Shown: one piece after another, positions 1 to 8,496 of the stretch
Layout: each line of letters starts with the position of its first letter
How positions within the stretch are numbered: position 1 is the stretch's first letter
Origin: Pelagadaptatus sp034112445
GTDB taxonomy: Bacteria > Pseudomonadota > Gammaproteobacteria > Pseudomonadales > Cellvibrionaceae
Direction: 5' to 3'
Assembly: GCA_034112445.1 (NCBI GenBank)
Contig: JAWUVI010000019.1
Span: 62,001-126,000, forward strand
DNA: 64,000 nucleotides
Notes under the pieces: generated by a model
The model's input: the letters and a program-made list of their open reading frames with translations, nothing else
Databases searched by the model: none
What the model was told of the DNA's origin: nothing
Made by a program: the position numbers and the translations under genes

Positions 1-716
1 TCATAATAATCCCAGCTCGTTATAAGTCTTCTAGGTTTCCCGGTAAGCCTCTAAAATTAATTCACAACATACCAATGATTGTGAGAGTTTGGAGTCAGTG
101 CACAAAAGCTCTCGCGAAAGAGAACATTTACGTCGCTACTGATGATGAAAAAATTAAAAAATGCTGTATCGAAAATGGAATCCAGTATTTGATGACTTCA
201 GACACCTGTTTGACGGGTACAGATAGGGTTCATGAAGCCTCACAAATGGTCGACGCAGACCTCTATATTAATGTTCAAGGTGACGAACCTTTAATTGACC
301 CGCTAGACATAAAAGCAGTTATTAAAAACGCAGAAGAAAATCCTGGCACAATTATAAATGCAATGTGCAAGATTAAAACCGAAGCCGAATATAGGAGTTT
401 AACTGTTCCTAAAGTTGTTTTCCGAGAGAATTACAGGCTTTTATATATGAGTCGATCCGCTATTCCTGGAAACAAGGATGAAAAATTCTCCTCTGCTTGG
501 AAGCAGGTATGTATATACGCATTTAATCGTGCTGCCTTAGATTTATATGCGGCCAGAAACCACAAAACATTATTTGAAGACCACGAAGACATAGAGATAT
601 TACGATTTTTGGAGATAGGAATGGACGTCAAAATGGTCGAAGTTTCTGAATCATCTATTGCCGTAGACATCCCTACTGATATTACGAGGGTAGAACTTGA
701 ACTCAACAAGAGATAA
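1..716 (+). CDS. kdsB: KdsB-like CMP-Kdo synthetase, 5' truncated by window edge
   Basis: 3-deoxy-manno-octulosonate cytidylyltransferase: it activates Kdo, or a close 3-deoxy-ulosonate, with CTP to give the CMP-sugar used by transferases. The frame is open from base 3 and begins IIIPARYKSSRFPGKPL, the KdsB nucleotide-binding loop. TDRVHEA and NVQGDEPLIDP follow at about 223-300 and are further family signatures. About 237 residues are visible against roughly 245-250 in the family, so only a few N-terminal codons are missing. The next gene starts inside its 3' end (20-nt overlap), so the two are co-transcribed. It lies in AT-rich DNA convergent to the LPS operon, which suggests an accessory copy rather than the housekeeping gene. 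That last point is inference. Confidence 0.88.
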   Translation, partial: IIIPARYKSSRFPGKPLKLIHNIPMIVRVWSQCTKALAKENIYVATDDEKIKKCCIENGIQYLMTSDTCLTGTDRVHEASQMVDADLYINVQGDEPLIDPLDIKAVIKNAEENPGTIINAMCKIKTEAEYRSLTVPKVVFRENYRLLYMSRSAIPGNKDEKFSSAWKQVCIYAFNRAALDLYAARNHKTLFEDHEDIEILRFLEIGMDVKMVEVSESSIAVDIPTDITRVELELNKR

Positions 717-1356
717 ATTTTGGCCAAAATACTCTGTCGCTGTCTTTGATTGTGACGGCGTGATTTTAAATTCAAATTCAATTAAAAATAATGCTTTCAG
801 AAAATCATTACAGGGTGAGCCAAGAGATAAAGTAGATGCCTTTATTGATTACCACAAAAATAATGGCGGAATATCAAGGTATATAAAGTTCAAATATTAT
901 TTTGATATAATCAATCCATCAGAACTTAAAAATAATGAAGAGAGAATGTCTGCAGCACTTGACCGCTATGCAACAATAGTTAAACAAGATCTTTTGAACT
1001 GTGAATACATACCAGGGGCTATAGACTCAATTAAAGAACTTAAATCCCATAATATTCCAACATACATATGTTCCGGTGGAGATGAAGACGAGCTCAATGA
1101 GGTTTTTAATCATCGTAAAACATCTAACCTATTCAATAAAATATATGGATCACCAAAAAACAAAATAGACATTTTGAAAATATTAGAAAAGAAGCACAAC
1201 TTAACCAAAGGTGTTTTTTTTGGCGATTCAGAGTCGGATTATATCGCTGCCAATGAATTCGGCATGGACTTTATTTATGTTTATGGTGTTTCCGAATGGA
1301 TAGATGGGCATAAGCATAAAAACACAAAATCATTAGAAGACTTTAATAGTATTTGA
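697..1356 (+). CDS. HAD-superfamily phosphatase
   Basis: Haloacid-dehalogenase-type hydrolase of 219 residues, cytoplasmic, probably a sugar phosphatase. Motif I is FDCDGVIL (nucleophile D18, general acid D20). A motif II-like CSGGDEDEL and motif IV FFGDSESDYIAA are present. The start is a TTG at 697, supported by GAGGG six bases upstream inside kdsB; an in-frame stop just before excludes a longer form. Tight overlap with the CMP-Kdo synthetase suggests it dephosphorylates the precursor ulosonate-8-phosphate (the KdsC role) or a modified version of it. It is closer to the phosphoglycolate-phosphatase-like HADs than to the short tetrameric KdsC, so the substrate is inferred from context only. 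Confidence 0.75.
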   Translation: MNSTRDKFWPKYSVAVFDCDGVILNSNSIKNNAFRKSLQGEPRDKVDAFIDYHKNNGGISRYIKFKYYFDIINPSELKNNEERMSAALDRYATIVKQDLLNCEYIPGAIDSIKELKSHNIPTYICSGGDEDELNEVFNHRKTSNLFNKIYGSPKNKIDILKILEKKHNLTKGVFFGDSESDYIAANEFGMDFIYVYGVSEWIDGHKHKNTKSLEDFNSI

Positions 1357-1384
1357 ATTCAAATCAACGGATAACCAGCCTGCA

Positions 1385-2602
1385 ATGAACTTCTTTAACG
1401 AACAGATAATTAAAAGATACCTTAAAAAAAGAAGACGTAAAGGCCGGGGAATGAAAGGCAAGATTAATAGCCCTGTTCAATTTTTTAACGACTTAGAAAA
1501 AAACAATATTCCTTATGTTGTTTTGCGCTGGCATGATGAAGTCCCATTAACAAAGGGTGATATTCACGAATTCATAAACTCAAAAAATGACATTGATATC
1601 CTTCTTGAGCAAGGCCATGAAAACAAAATCGTTAAAATCCTAGCATCCAATAAGGGAAAATTAGATATAGATCTTTATACGGATACAGGAAGAAAAGGCT
1701 ATTCATACTTAGGATACCCATACTACCCCGTATGTATGGCTAAAGAGATTTTAAAGACCCGAGAAAACTTCTTAAGTTTCTATCAGCCGTCCCCCTACCT
1801 TTATGCTATTTCATTAATTTATCACATTGTATATCACAAAAGTCTAGACAGTGGATTACCCTCAGGGTTGGATAGCATTCCTCAAAAGCGTGCAGAAGAC
1901 AGGCATAACACCCTGGAGACGATCAATAATTTATTAAAAGATTCAAACATAGCCCAGCCGTTATTGGCCGACGAGTTAACCCTTAACAATTTGTATCTGA
2001 TTTTAAAAAGAAATAATGAAACCATGCCTACGGATCTGCTGAGTAGGTGGAACAAAAAAGATGCTTGGCTTTCATATTTGCTCACAACAGAAAGAGAACC
2101 GCATAGAGAACTAGCTATTGAATTCCCACAAACAATTGTTTTTGTTTTAAGGAATGACATATCACAAGAAGATTATCGCAGTCTCTGCGTAGAATATATA
2201 AAAAGTAAGTTTGAAATTATTAGTGAGTTTGAGCTTAGCAATGAACAAGAGCATGCATTAACTACGAGAACCAGAGGCGGAAATTGGTATGAGCATTCCG
2301 GTAAAGTAGAAATAAGACCAAACTATGTTTTAATATGCTATGACCATCACCCTGAATTAATTGACGATAATGACCCTATTAAGTCCAATTATCCTCACGT
2401 AACCAATAAAAACTTTTTTATCAAGCATAAAATAAGAGACCACCTGAACAACAACTTTGGCGGTGAAAAATTTATAGGAATACACTCTTCAGATAACGCT
2501 ATAGAGTCTTTTGATATGATAAACACTATTCTTCCCACACAATTTGATAGTTTTGTCTCTTCACTAAGAGAAAAAATAATTAGACAGAAAAATGCAGAGT
2601 AA
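1385..2602 (+). CDS. Nucleotidyltransferase-like protein with NDK-like C-terminal domain
   Basis: A 405-residue protein that I do not recognise as a named family. Residues about 30-120 look like a Pol-beta-type nucleotidyltransferase core: NDIDIL gives paired acidic residues D69/D71 and LDIDLY a third acid at D94/D96. Residues about 248-385 resemble nucleoside diphosphate kinase: an N-terminal strand ending LRNDIS in place of the NDK KPDA, then IRDHLNNNFGG and GIHSSDN, with H367 where NDKs carry the phospho-accepting histidine (IHGSDS). The N-terminus is strongly basic, and a second start at 1451 (MKGK) is possible. It ends overlapping the next gene by 11 nt, so the four + strand genes form one operon. 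Function unknown; a role in making or transferring an activated sugar is inferred from context. Confidence 0.6.
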   Translation: MNFFNEQIIKRYLKKRRRKGRGMKGKINSPVQFFNDLEKNNIPYVVLRWHDEVPLTKGDIHEFINSKNDIDILLEQGHENKIVKILASNKGKLDIDLYTDTGRKGYSYLGYPYYPVCMAKEILKTRENFLSFYQPSPYLYAISLIYHIVYHKSLDSGLPSGLDSIPQKRAEDRHNTLETINNLLKDSNIAQPLLADELTLNNLYLILKRNNETMPTDLLSRWNKKDAWLSYLLTTEREPHRELAIEFPQTIVFVLRNDISQEDYRSLCVEYIKSKFEIISEFELSNEQEHALTTRTRGGNWYEHSGKVEIRPNYVLICYDHHPELIDDNDPIKSNYPHVTNKNFFIKHKIRDHLNNNFGGEKFIGIHSSDNAIESFDMINTILPTQFDSFVSSLREKIIRQKNAE

Positions 2603-3434
2603 TAGAGTACTTACTAGGAAGGTTTTAAATACGTATCTTCCTGTAGAGTCCCGTTGTGGCAACTTACATATAAAGGTTAAGGATAAAGAAGCCTTGCATA
2701 AAATATTAGCTTGTATATCCACTGACGGAAACTATAAAAACTTCAAAAGCATGAGCACATGGAAAACCATTGCTGGCTTTGGAGGAGTTGCTCAAGAAAT
2801 TTTTGTGAAAAAAATCATTTTTCACAAAACTAAAGATAAACTTAGAGAAAGTCTTATTTTACCTCAAAAGAGGTATGGCTATAGATCTGCCGTGGGTGAA
2901 TGTTTTAACTTAATAACTGCAGAGAAAAGAAAACTTAATACGCCGAGAGTATTAGCATTAATTAAGAAGAAAAGATATTTTATTGATTACGAGCACCATT
3001 TAATAATTGAATCAATCCCAACCAGCATTTCTTTAAACACAGCAATTTCTAAAAATATTATTTCTATAGATATAGCTTTTGACGTTATAAGCACAGCTAT
3101 AAATGAATTATATAACGCAAAAGCTATACATTTAGATTTTCACCTAGAAAACATCATAATCAACCCAAAGAACCCTTTAGATTACAAAATAATAGACTTA
3201 GAGTTTTTTGATTTTTTGAGCAATCCATTAAAAGAAACAATACCTTGGCATTTAGCACAAATATTCCAAAATAGAGGCGATGCAGTGCTTGAGAAACATT
3301 TAATGGATAACTTCGCAGAAAAAATAATAACTAACTACTCCAAAGATCAAGTTGAATTTATATCTCTCTACCAAAACTACAGCGACTGGAAAACATCGAC
3401 GCTAAAGCATGAAAGGTTTTGGTATGAAAATTAA
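2592..3434 (+). CDS. LPS-kinase-like (Kdo/WaaP-type) protein
   Basis: A 280-residue protein kinase-fold protein of the lipopolysaccharide kinase type. The catalytic loop reads HLDFHLEN (D182 as base, N187 as metal ligand), followed by IIDLE (D202) in place of DFG. FVKK at 71-74 is a candidate ATP-binding lysine. Such enzymes phosphorylate Kdo or heptose in the inner core on the cytoplasmic face. It is translationally coupled to the preceding NTase/NDK-like gene, and its stop overlaps the stop of the convergent sulfotransferase gene. With a CMP-Kdo synthetase two genes upstream, a Kdo-type acceptor is plausible. Strongly AT-rich codon use matches its three neighbours and differs from the waaF end of the LPS operon. 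Confidence 0.65.
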   Translation: MQSNRVLTRKVLNTYLPVESRCGNLHIKVKDKEALHKILACISTDGNYKNFKSMSTWKTIAGFGGVAQEIFVKKIIFHKTKDKLRESLILPQKRYGYRSAVGECFNLITAEKRKLNTPRVLALIKKKRYFIDYEHHLIIESIPTSISLNTAISKNIISIDIAFDVISTAINELYNAKAIHLDFHLENIIINPKNPLDYKIIDLEFFDFLSNPLKETIPWHLAQIFQNRGDAVLEKHLMDNFAEKIITNYSKDQVEFISLYQNYSDWKTSTLKHERFWYEN

Positions 3435-4222
3435 TTGCTCTGAAAGGCGCGCCCAAGATAGTAGCGAATGACTTTCCTGAATACTCTATATTGAAACTTC
3501 AAACTTTTGGAGTTATAAGTTCTACTATCTAATACACTGTCAAAGTGGCTTGCCTCAACACCTTCAAGTAGTTTTACCCAATCATCATTTTTTTCATAAC
3601 CTAATTCAACCAAAACATCAGAAATACCACCAAAGCGCTCTTGTTGAGCTTTTATTCTGGGCAAATGGTTTCGCCATTTTCCTGTATTATGGGACTCAAT
3701 TTCCCGCAAGCCTCCTAACGCTTTTTCTGCACTGTAAGAAACGTTGGCCTCTTCATTGTACTCAGTAAATAAATGCATCTTGTTTAGAAAGGAAAACTGT
3801 CGGGCTATCCGGTTTTGCATCTCATTTGGATTTTTCACCAAATCCTCATACTTAACGAGTAAAAACCTGTCACTGGTTGCGTATGCCTTTCTACACTCTT
3901 CATAATCCATCCATTGATATAGGTTAGCAAAATAAGCTCCCGGCTTACCCATATGAGTGCTAGCTATTACATCCCGCGGATCCCTAAGCATATAAATAAC
4001 ATATAAATTAGGATTAGATTTAAGCAGCCAATTTATATATGGGGCCTCTCTAGGGTGCTTGGTTATAGAGGCCTTGTTTGTGCTCACAGGTGATTTAAAT
4101 ATACTGACCTCATGATCAGTATCACAATCATCTAAATCAAAGCATGTAACAAGAAGTTGATGCATCAATGTTGTCCCACTTCTTGGCGAACAGCCTACAA
4201 TATGTATGTGTGGGAAAGGCAT
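3431..4222 (-). CDS. Sulfotransferase family protein, LPS operon
   Basis: PAPS-dependent sulfotransferase of 263 residues, moving sulfate from PAPS to a hydroxyl, here probably on a glycan. The 5'-phosphosulfate loop CSPRSGTT lies at residues 11-18. The 3'-phosphate-binding element MLRDPRDVIAS, with R80 and S88, lies about 60 residues further on. No signal peptide or membrane segment is present, so it is cytoplasmic. It is the last gene of the LPS run, 8 nt after waaL, so an LPS or O-antigen sugar (or a lipid-linked precursor) is the likely acceptor; this is inference. Its stop overlaps that of the convergent kinase gene. Confidence 0.82.
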   Translation of the reverse strand: MPFPHIHIVGCSPRSGTTLMHQLLVTCFDLDDCDTDHEVSIFKSPVSTNKASITKHPREAPYINWLLKSNPNLYVIYMLRDPRDVIASTHMGKPGAYFANLYQWMDYEECRKAYATSDRFLLVKYEDLVKNPNEMQNRIARQFSFLNKMHLFTEYNEEANVSYSAEKALGGLREIESHNTGKWRNHLPRIKAQQERFGGISDVLVELGYEKNDDWVKLLEGVEASHFDSVLDSRTYNSKSLKFQYRVFRKVIRYYLGRAFQSN

Positions 4223-4230
4223 TTATCAAC

Positions 4231-5415
4231 TCATGTTTTTGTTGCAGAAGAACGCCGTGCGAAAAGCATCAATAAAGGCAACCAATAAAGTAACCACACC
4301 TCATTAGGTCTATACAATGGGTATTTCGCAGAAGACGCCAATGATATCAACCCATATAAATAAACGGCAAGCCATAACTTACCATTATCACTCACTACGC
4401 CGGCCTTATAAACCACCCATGAGGTGGCTAAGAATAATATAACCCCCACACTTCCTGAGTATCTAGCGATCGACATAATCATATTGTGTGAATGATTATA
4501 AGTCCTACCATCTGCAGCTATCACTCTCGTATCGTGCTGATTACCGGCTCCCCAGATTGGATTCTCATAAAATTCCTGGATTACGGCGTGCCAAATTAAG
4601 TCCCGCTTAGACATCCCTTTATCGAAAAAGCGCTCTAACAATCCCAGCTCATAAAACAAATAAAAAACACAAAAAACACAAAAAACACAAAAAAACACAA
4701 TGAGAATTGATTTTTTTTTCTCACTAAATAGAAAAGCTATTATTGGAATAAGTAGTAACAAAGAAAGAAACGCGCTACTAGACTTTGTACTATATACAAG
4801 AATAGAACCCACAACCGATAAAAGTAAGAACAAATACCGCGCTTTGTTTTTAATACAACAGGTCAACCCAATGGCAATAACTGTTGCAAACCCAAAGACT
4901 TTACCCGCTTTATTTGCATTTCCGTAATGATCGGAATCAGGAGAAAACCTAAATTTTTTAAAATTAAAACCCAGATCTGGATTAAAAAAAATCACTATCG
5001 CAGCAAAAAACGCAACCAAGCATAACAGATGGAATAAAAGGAAATCATGCTTGTTATAAAACACCCAAATTCTAATTGAAGCATAAAAAGCAACAAGGCA
5101 TAGAAAGACCTTACATGACTGCCAAAAGCTATCAGAAGAGTAGCCATCCCCCCACAGCCCCGTCAACGTGAGATAAAAAACATAAACAAATAAAAGATAA
5201 GACCCTTCGAGATCAATTTTTTTAGTATCAAATATATATCTCACAATAGAAAAAATAAACGGCAAAGCAATCATCAGATAAAACGTTGTTTTACGCGAGT
5301 TTTCTGTGGGTAAGAGATAAAAACTGGAGATAAAGACAATCAAGCCTATCAAAAACCATAAATCCAAATAGTTTTTTCTTTCAACAATGCTTTTTAACTC
5401 AGCAGATACCAACAA
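4231..5415 (-). CDS. waaL: O-antigen ligase / Wzy_C-domain membrane protein
   Basis: Integral membrane protein of 394 residues with about ten hydrophobic segments. It resembles O-antigen ligase WaaL, which transfers undecaprenyl-linked polysaccharide to the lipid A core at the periplasmic face. The large periplasmic loop has the Wzy_C pattern: GAGNQHDTR, then YNHSHNMIMSIARYSG with the conserved histidines. The start is TTG at 5415 with AAGGAA five bases upstream. An A9 homopolymer encodes KKK, and 9-bp repeats in the coding strand give a VFC-VFC-VFC stretch, so slippage could switch it off; the frame is intact here. A polymerase (Wzy) is the main alternative, but the place at the end of a core operon favours ligase. 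Confidence 0.75.
   Translation of the reverse strand: MLVSAELKSIVERKNYLDLWFLIGLIVFISSFYLLPTENSRKTTFYLMIALPFIFSIVRYIFDTKKIDLEGSYLLFVYVFYLTLTGLWGDGYSSDSFWQSCKVFLCLVAFYASIRIWVFYNKHDFLLFHLLCLVAFFAAIVIFFNPDLGFNFKKFRFSPDSDHYGNANKAGKVFGFATVIAIGLTCCIKNKARYLFLLLSVVGSILVYSTKSSSAFLSLLLLIPIIAFLFSEKKKSILIVFFCVFCVFCVFYLFYELGLLERFFDKGMSKRDLIWHAVIQEFYENPIWGAGNQHDTRVIAADGRTYNHSHNMIMSIARYSGSVGVILFLATSWVVYKAGVVSDNGKLWLAVYLYGLISLASSAKYPLYRPNEVWLLYWLPLLMLFARRSSATKT
4662..4719. repeat. 9-bp tandem repeats plus T9/A9 tract inside waaL
   Basis: On the + strand the unit AAAAAACAC occurs three times (4662-4688), followed by a 10-bp variant to 4698. A run of nine T follows at 4711-4719 (A9 in the coding strand). The repeats encode a VFC tripeptide repeat in a membrane segment. 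Length changes of the 9-mer keep the frame; changes in the homopolymer would break it. Confidence 0.85.
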
Positions 5416-5435
5416 AACACTTCCTTTTTTAGTCG

Positions 5436-6389
5436 TTAATCATTCAATATATTTTTTAGGTCTACTTTTTCAATTACCGTTCCTGATAAACGACTGGCGT
5501 CAGACAAATTAAATACCTTAAAATTTTTGCTCAAAACACGATCTTTTATTAATTGAAAACTAGGCTCGATAATAGACTCGAAATCTTTATCTAAACGAGA
5601 CTTTCGCCCTCCATCTCCTTTAGAGTCATAGAACCTAACGGCCTCACCAATAGAGCCTAAGTCCATTCCAGCAATATAAATATTTTCATAGCCCATCATA
5701 CCAGAGAGCTGTAAAGCATCATAAACCACAGTAGCCCCACCAAAGCATCCGATTTCCGGGTTCAAACTAAATCCCCTTCGACTTAAATTTCCGTTTATAA
5801 TTAACGCATCATCAACATCAGAAAGAAACACATCATTCTTATCTCTTAACAATTCAAAAAGACTTTCTCTTTGAAACGCTGGGCACCTATATTTTTGATT
5901 AACTCTAGAATATAAAAAAATACTCTTTCCCTTTAATAAGGAAACATCCCTCTCGCAAATTTTATTTAGCGCGTCGAAAGTAAAATAAAAATTAGCTTTA
6001 CTTCTCAAAGCTTCTTCAACCAAATTAAATTTTTTCTCAAAAAAACTCGGGTCTGTAATGGTATAATGTGTTGGTGACAAACCACTATCTCTATACTTTA
6101 CGATCGAACCATTCACACAATAAGTGTCATTTCCTGTTAACAAATGAAGATCTATATCAGTAAGTGACGGTCCGTTGGCCAAAATGAAGCATTTTTTCTC
6201 GGGGTCCTTATCAGCAGTTACAACACCTTGCACGCGAACGATAAATTCCCCATCCCAATATAAGCTTCTGGCTCCATCTATATTAGTATCGCTCAAATAA
6301 AACTTCGTGCTGATTCTTTTCATGTGTGAAAATTCGGGGGGATATTTTTCACGAAAAGGCGTCAATATTTTTTCTAGAAATTTACTCAT
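5436..6389 (-). CDS. DUF115/MptE-like or sialyltransferase-like Rossmann protein
   Basis: About 317 residues with a start at 6389, chosen because AGGA lies six bases upstream; the upstream 12 codons lack such support. Near residue 60 the motif FILANGPSLTDIDLHLL is the signature shared by the DUF115/MptE-like Rossmann family and by GT42 sialyltransferases. GCFGGATVVYDALQLSGMMGY and IYIAGMDLG further on are typical of the same fold. In LPS and capsule clusters such proteins act as, or with, sugar transferases that often use CMP-sugars. The gene sits between a GT and waaL, 41 nt after the former. An outer-core transfer role is inferred; the exact reaction is unknown. AT-rich. Confidence 0.6.
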   Translation of the reverse strand: MSKFLEKILTPFREKYPPEFSHMKRISTKFYLSDTNIDGARSLYWDGEFIVRVQGVVTADKDPEKKCFILANGPSLTDIDLHLLTGNDTYCVNGSIVKYRDSGLSPTHYTITDPSFFEKKFNLVEEALRSKANFYFTFDALNKICERDVSLLKGKSIFLYSRVNQKYRCPAFQRESLFELLRDKNDVFLSDVDDALIINGNLSRRGFSLNPEIGCFGGATVVYDALQLSGMMGYENIYIAGMDLGSIGEAVRFYDSKGDGGRKSRLDKDFESIIEPSFQLIKDRVLSKNFKVFNLSDASRLSGTVIEKVDLKNILND

Positions 6390-6430
6390 ATTACTTCCTG
6401 CTCCCCAAAGCTCAAGACTACACAAACACT

Positions 6431-7399
6431 CTAAAAACCAAAATAAGAAAAACGTCTTTTACTCTTAACGGGGAAGTTCGGCACGATCAAATTCAGAAAA
6501 AATTTAGCTTGTTCGCTATAAGAGAATTTTTCTAAAGCTAGCTTATTCCCATTATTAGCTATGCGTTTAATTTCATCTGGATTATTTTTAAGCCAGGCTA
6601 ACTTAGCCAGAAACTCGCCTAGGGATGAATACGTCATAACATTTTCCCCATCAACAAAGCCAACGGCTTTATTTTCTTCATCTCCTTGAGAGTAAGTCAT
6701 CAAGAGGCAACCAGCACCCATTGCTTCATAATTCTTTGCCATATATTCATTGAGCCCTACATCCGCAGAAACAAAAATACGTATTCTATTCAACATATTG
6801 GCATAACTAGCGCCCCATTCTGTCTTTATTATTTCCAGCGTGGAATTTTCTTTAATATTTTCCAACATTGCTTTTCTTGAGTCATACACCGATCCGTTAC
6901 TTTTCAGCGTACCAATAAAACCCAGTTCAATATCTCTCTCTAGATTCATATTAAATATTTTAGTGTCGTCATATCCTTTAGGAATAAAATGAGCATCAAA
7001 ACCTTCAGCTGTTAGTTTATTTTGAATACCGGATCCTGAAACTATAATTCTACTGCCATCTAATTTTTGAAAGTGTTTAGAGAATCGTCCGAAGTACTTT
7101 GAAGACTTAATATAGTTTTGGCATGCGTCATACTCAAGAACAATATGGTTGGGGATTGTTGACATAAATTTAGATTGGCGCATCTCTTTTTTAGAGCGCA
7201 AAATTGTCATAATGCGGTCATGGTCATCCAAAACAACATGACGCTTAAAATACTTTTTTAAGTTAGCTTGGTCGCTTGAACTTAAACGACGAATATCAAC
7301 ATCTATATGCTTTCGTAAAGAATCAGCAACAACCTCAAATGCGTGAGGCTCATTATATTGAATAAGCCACAATAGTCTTAGTTTTTTTGAATTATTCAC
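6431..7399 (-). CDS. Glycosyltransferase, CgeB-like/GT-B fold
   Basis: Putative core or outer-core glycosyltransferase of 322 residues. The C-terminal half matches the Glyco_trans_1_2 pattern: IFVSADVGLNEYMAKNYEAMGAGC followed after about 20 residues by GFVDGENVMTYSS, placing the nucleotide-sugar-binding acidic residue and the Gly-rich turn. VIVSGSGIQ-type strands in the middle belong to the GT-B hinge. The start is GTG, overlapping the stop of the preceding glycosyltransferase (GTGA), which shows translational coupling. Donor and acceptor cannot be read from the sequence. Confidence 0.72.
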   Translation of the reverse strand: MNNSKKLRLLWLIQYNEPHAFEVVADSLRKHIDVDIRRLSSSDQANLKKYFKRHVVLDDHDRIMTILRSKKEMRQSKFMSTIPNHIVLEYDACQNYIKSSKYFGRFSKHFQKLDGSRIIVSGSGIQNKLTAEGFDAHFIPKGYDDTKIFNMNLERDIELGFIGTLKSNGSVYDSRKAMLENIKENSTLEIIKTEWGASYANMLNRIRIFVSADVGLNEYMAKNYEAMGAGCLLMTYSQGDEENKAVGFVDGENVMTYSSLGEFLAKLAWLKNNPDEIKRIANNGNKLALEKFSYSEQAKFFLNLIVPNFPVKSKRRFSYFGF

Positions 7400-8490
7400 G
7401 AGAACTCTGAAGATAATGTATTGAAGAACATAGCTTTAACAGCCGCATCATCAAACATATTTTCGACATGACTTAAGCCGCCTGAGTCATTACAATCTTC
7501 CAGAAATAGCACCTCAAAAGCCTTGGCAAGCTCAGCACTATCTCCGAGAGGAAATAAAACACCAGTCCCTCCTAATACTTCTGGAGCCCCTCCAACATTA
7601 GAACTGACCACTGGGATGTTTGCCACCATCGCTTCAAGCAATACCATTCCAAATGGTTCATAATTTGATGTCAAAGCAAACACATCAAAAGCCTTAAAGT
7701 ATTTCCATGCATCAGGGACGCGCCCCAAAAACAATACGTTTTTAGTAATGTCTAAATCGCTTACTTGCTGCCTAAGCTCGGTTTCTAAACGTCCATCACC
7801 AACAATAACCAACAATCCATTATTCAAATTAGGTAGAGCTTCCGCAAAGCCTGCTATTAATGTTTTTTGGTCTTTATCAGGGTGGAGGCGGCCAACATTC
7901 CCTACGATATACGCATCAGCACTTAAACCTAAATACTGTCTTGCTTGTTCTTTTTCGACTTGGCCATCTTGAAGCCGCTTTACGTTAACTCGATTGTAAA
8001 TTGTTTGGATTTTTTCTTGTGGGTATTTAGGCAATGCCGCTTTAACGTCGTCCCTAATAGCATTAGATACGCCTATTAGGGTCAATCGCTCCTTACACCT
8101 CTGTACGTATTTCTTACGCCAAAAGCCGTCAAACACGCCATAAGCATGCGCCACTCCAAAAACGCGTAAGCCTTTTACATGTGTTGTGATATAAATAGGT
8201 TTATATCTATGCGCAATAGCCAATGTAAATTGATATTCATTGTTTAATGTTCCAATGTCATTAATCTGCTTTCTTTTAAGTCCACGTATATCTTTAGATT
8301 TATAACCTAAGAAAATAACATCCCCGCCGACCAACTTAACAACATTGTCATTTGGGGCGCCCGTCAAAAAAACAGTTAAAACCTTATAGGGGGTATCATC
8401 AAACAAAACCTTCCACTGGCGTGCCACATCATCAAATGGTGCACCGTAACTGTGGCAAAGCTGTAAAACCCACTTATCCGAATCGCTCAT
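7396..8490 (-). CDS. LPS core glycosyltransferase, GT4 family (WapH-like position)
   Basis: GT4 enzyme of 364 residues. GNVGRLHPDKDQKTLI and LVIVGDGRLETELR mark the start of the C-terminal Rossmann domain. The retaining-GT EX7E region reads ALTSNYEPFGMVLLEAMVANIPVVSS, with GGAPEVLG after it. It lies 6 nt downstream of the carbamoyltransferase, where P. aeruginosa carries wapH, a core glucosyltransferase (recalled synteny). It probably adds a hexose to the inner or outer core on the cytoplasmic face. The symbol is left empty because identity to WapH was not measured. Confidence 0.82.
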   Translation of the reverse strand: MSDSDKWVLQLCHSYGAPFDDVARQWKVLFDDTPYKVLTVFLTGAPNDNVVKLVGGDVIFLGYKSKDIRGLKRKQINDIGTLNNEYQFTLAIAHRYKPIYITTHVKGLRVFGVAHAYGVFDGFWRKKYVQRCKERLTLIGVSNAIRDDVKAALPKYPQEKIQTIYNRVNVKRLQDGQVEKEQARQYLGLSADAYIVGNVGRLHPDKDQKTLIAGFAEALPNLNNGLLVIVGDGRLETELRQQVSDLDITKNVLFLGRVPDAWKYFKAFDVFALTSNYEPFGMVLLEAMVANIPVVSSNVGGAPEVLGGTGVLFPLGDSAELAKAFEVLFLEDCNDSGGLSHVENMFDDAAVKAMFFNTLSSEFS

Positions 8491-8496
8491 ACAAGT

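Noticed and set aside
431..781. 116-codon - strand frame across kdsB and the HAD gene
   Set aside because: Antisense to two well-supported genes; low-complexity Ser/Thr composition and no recognisable domain.
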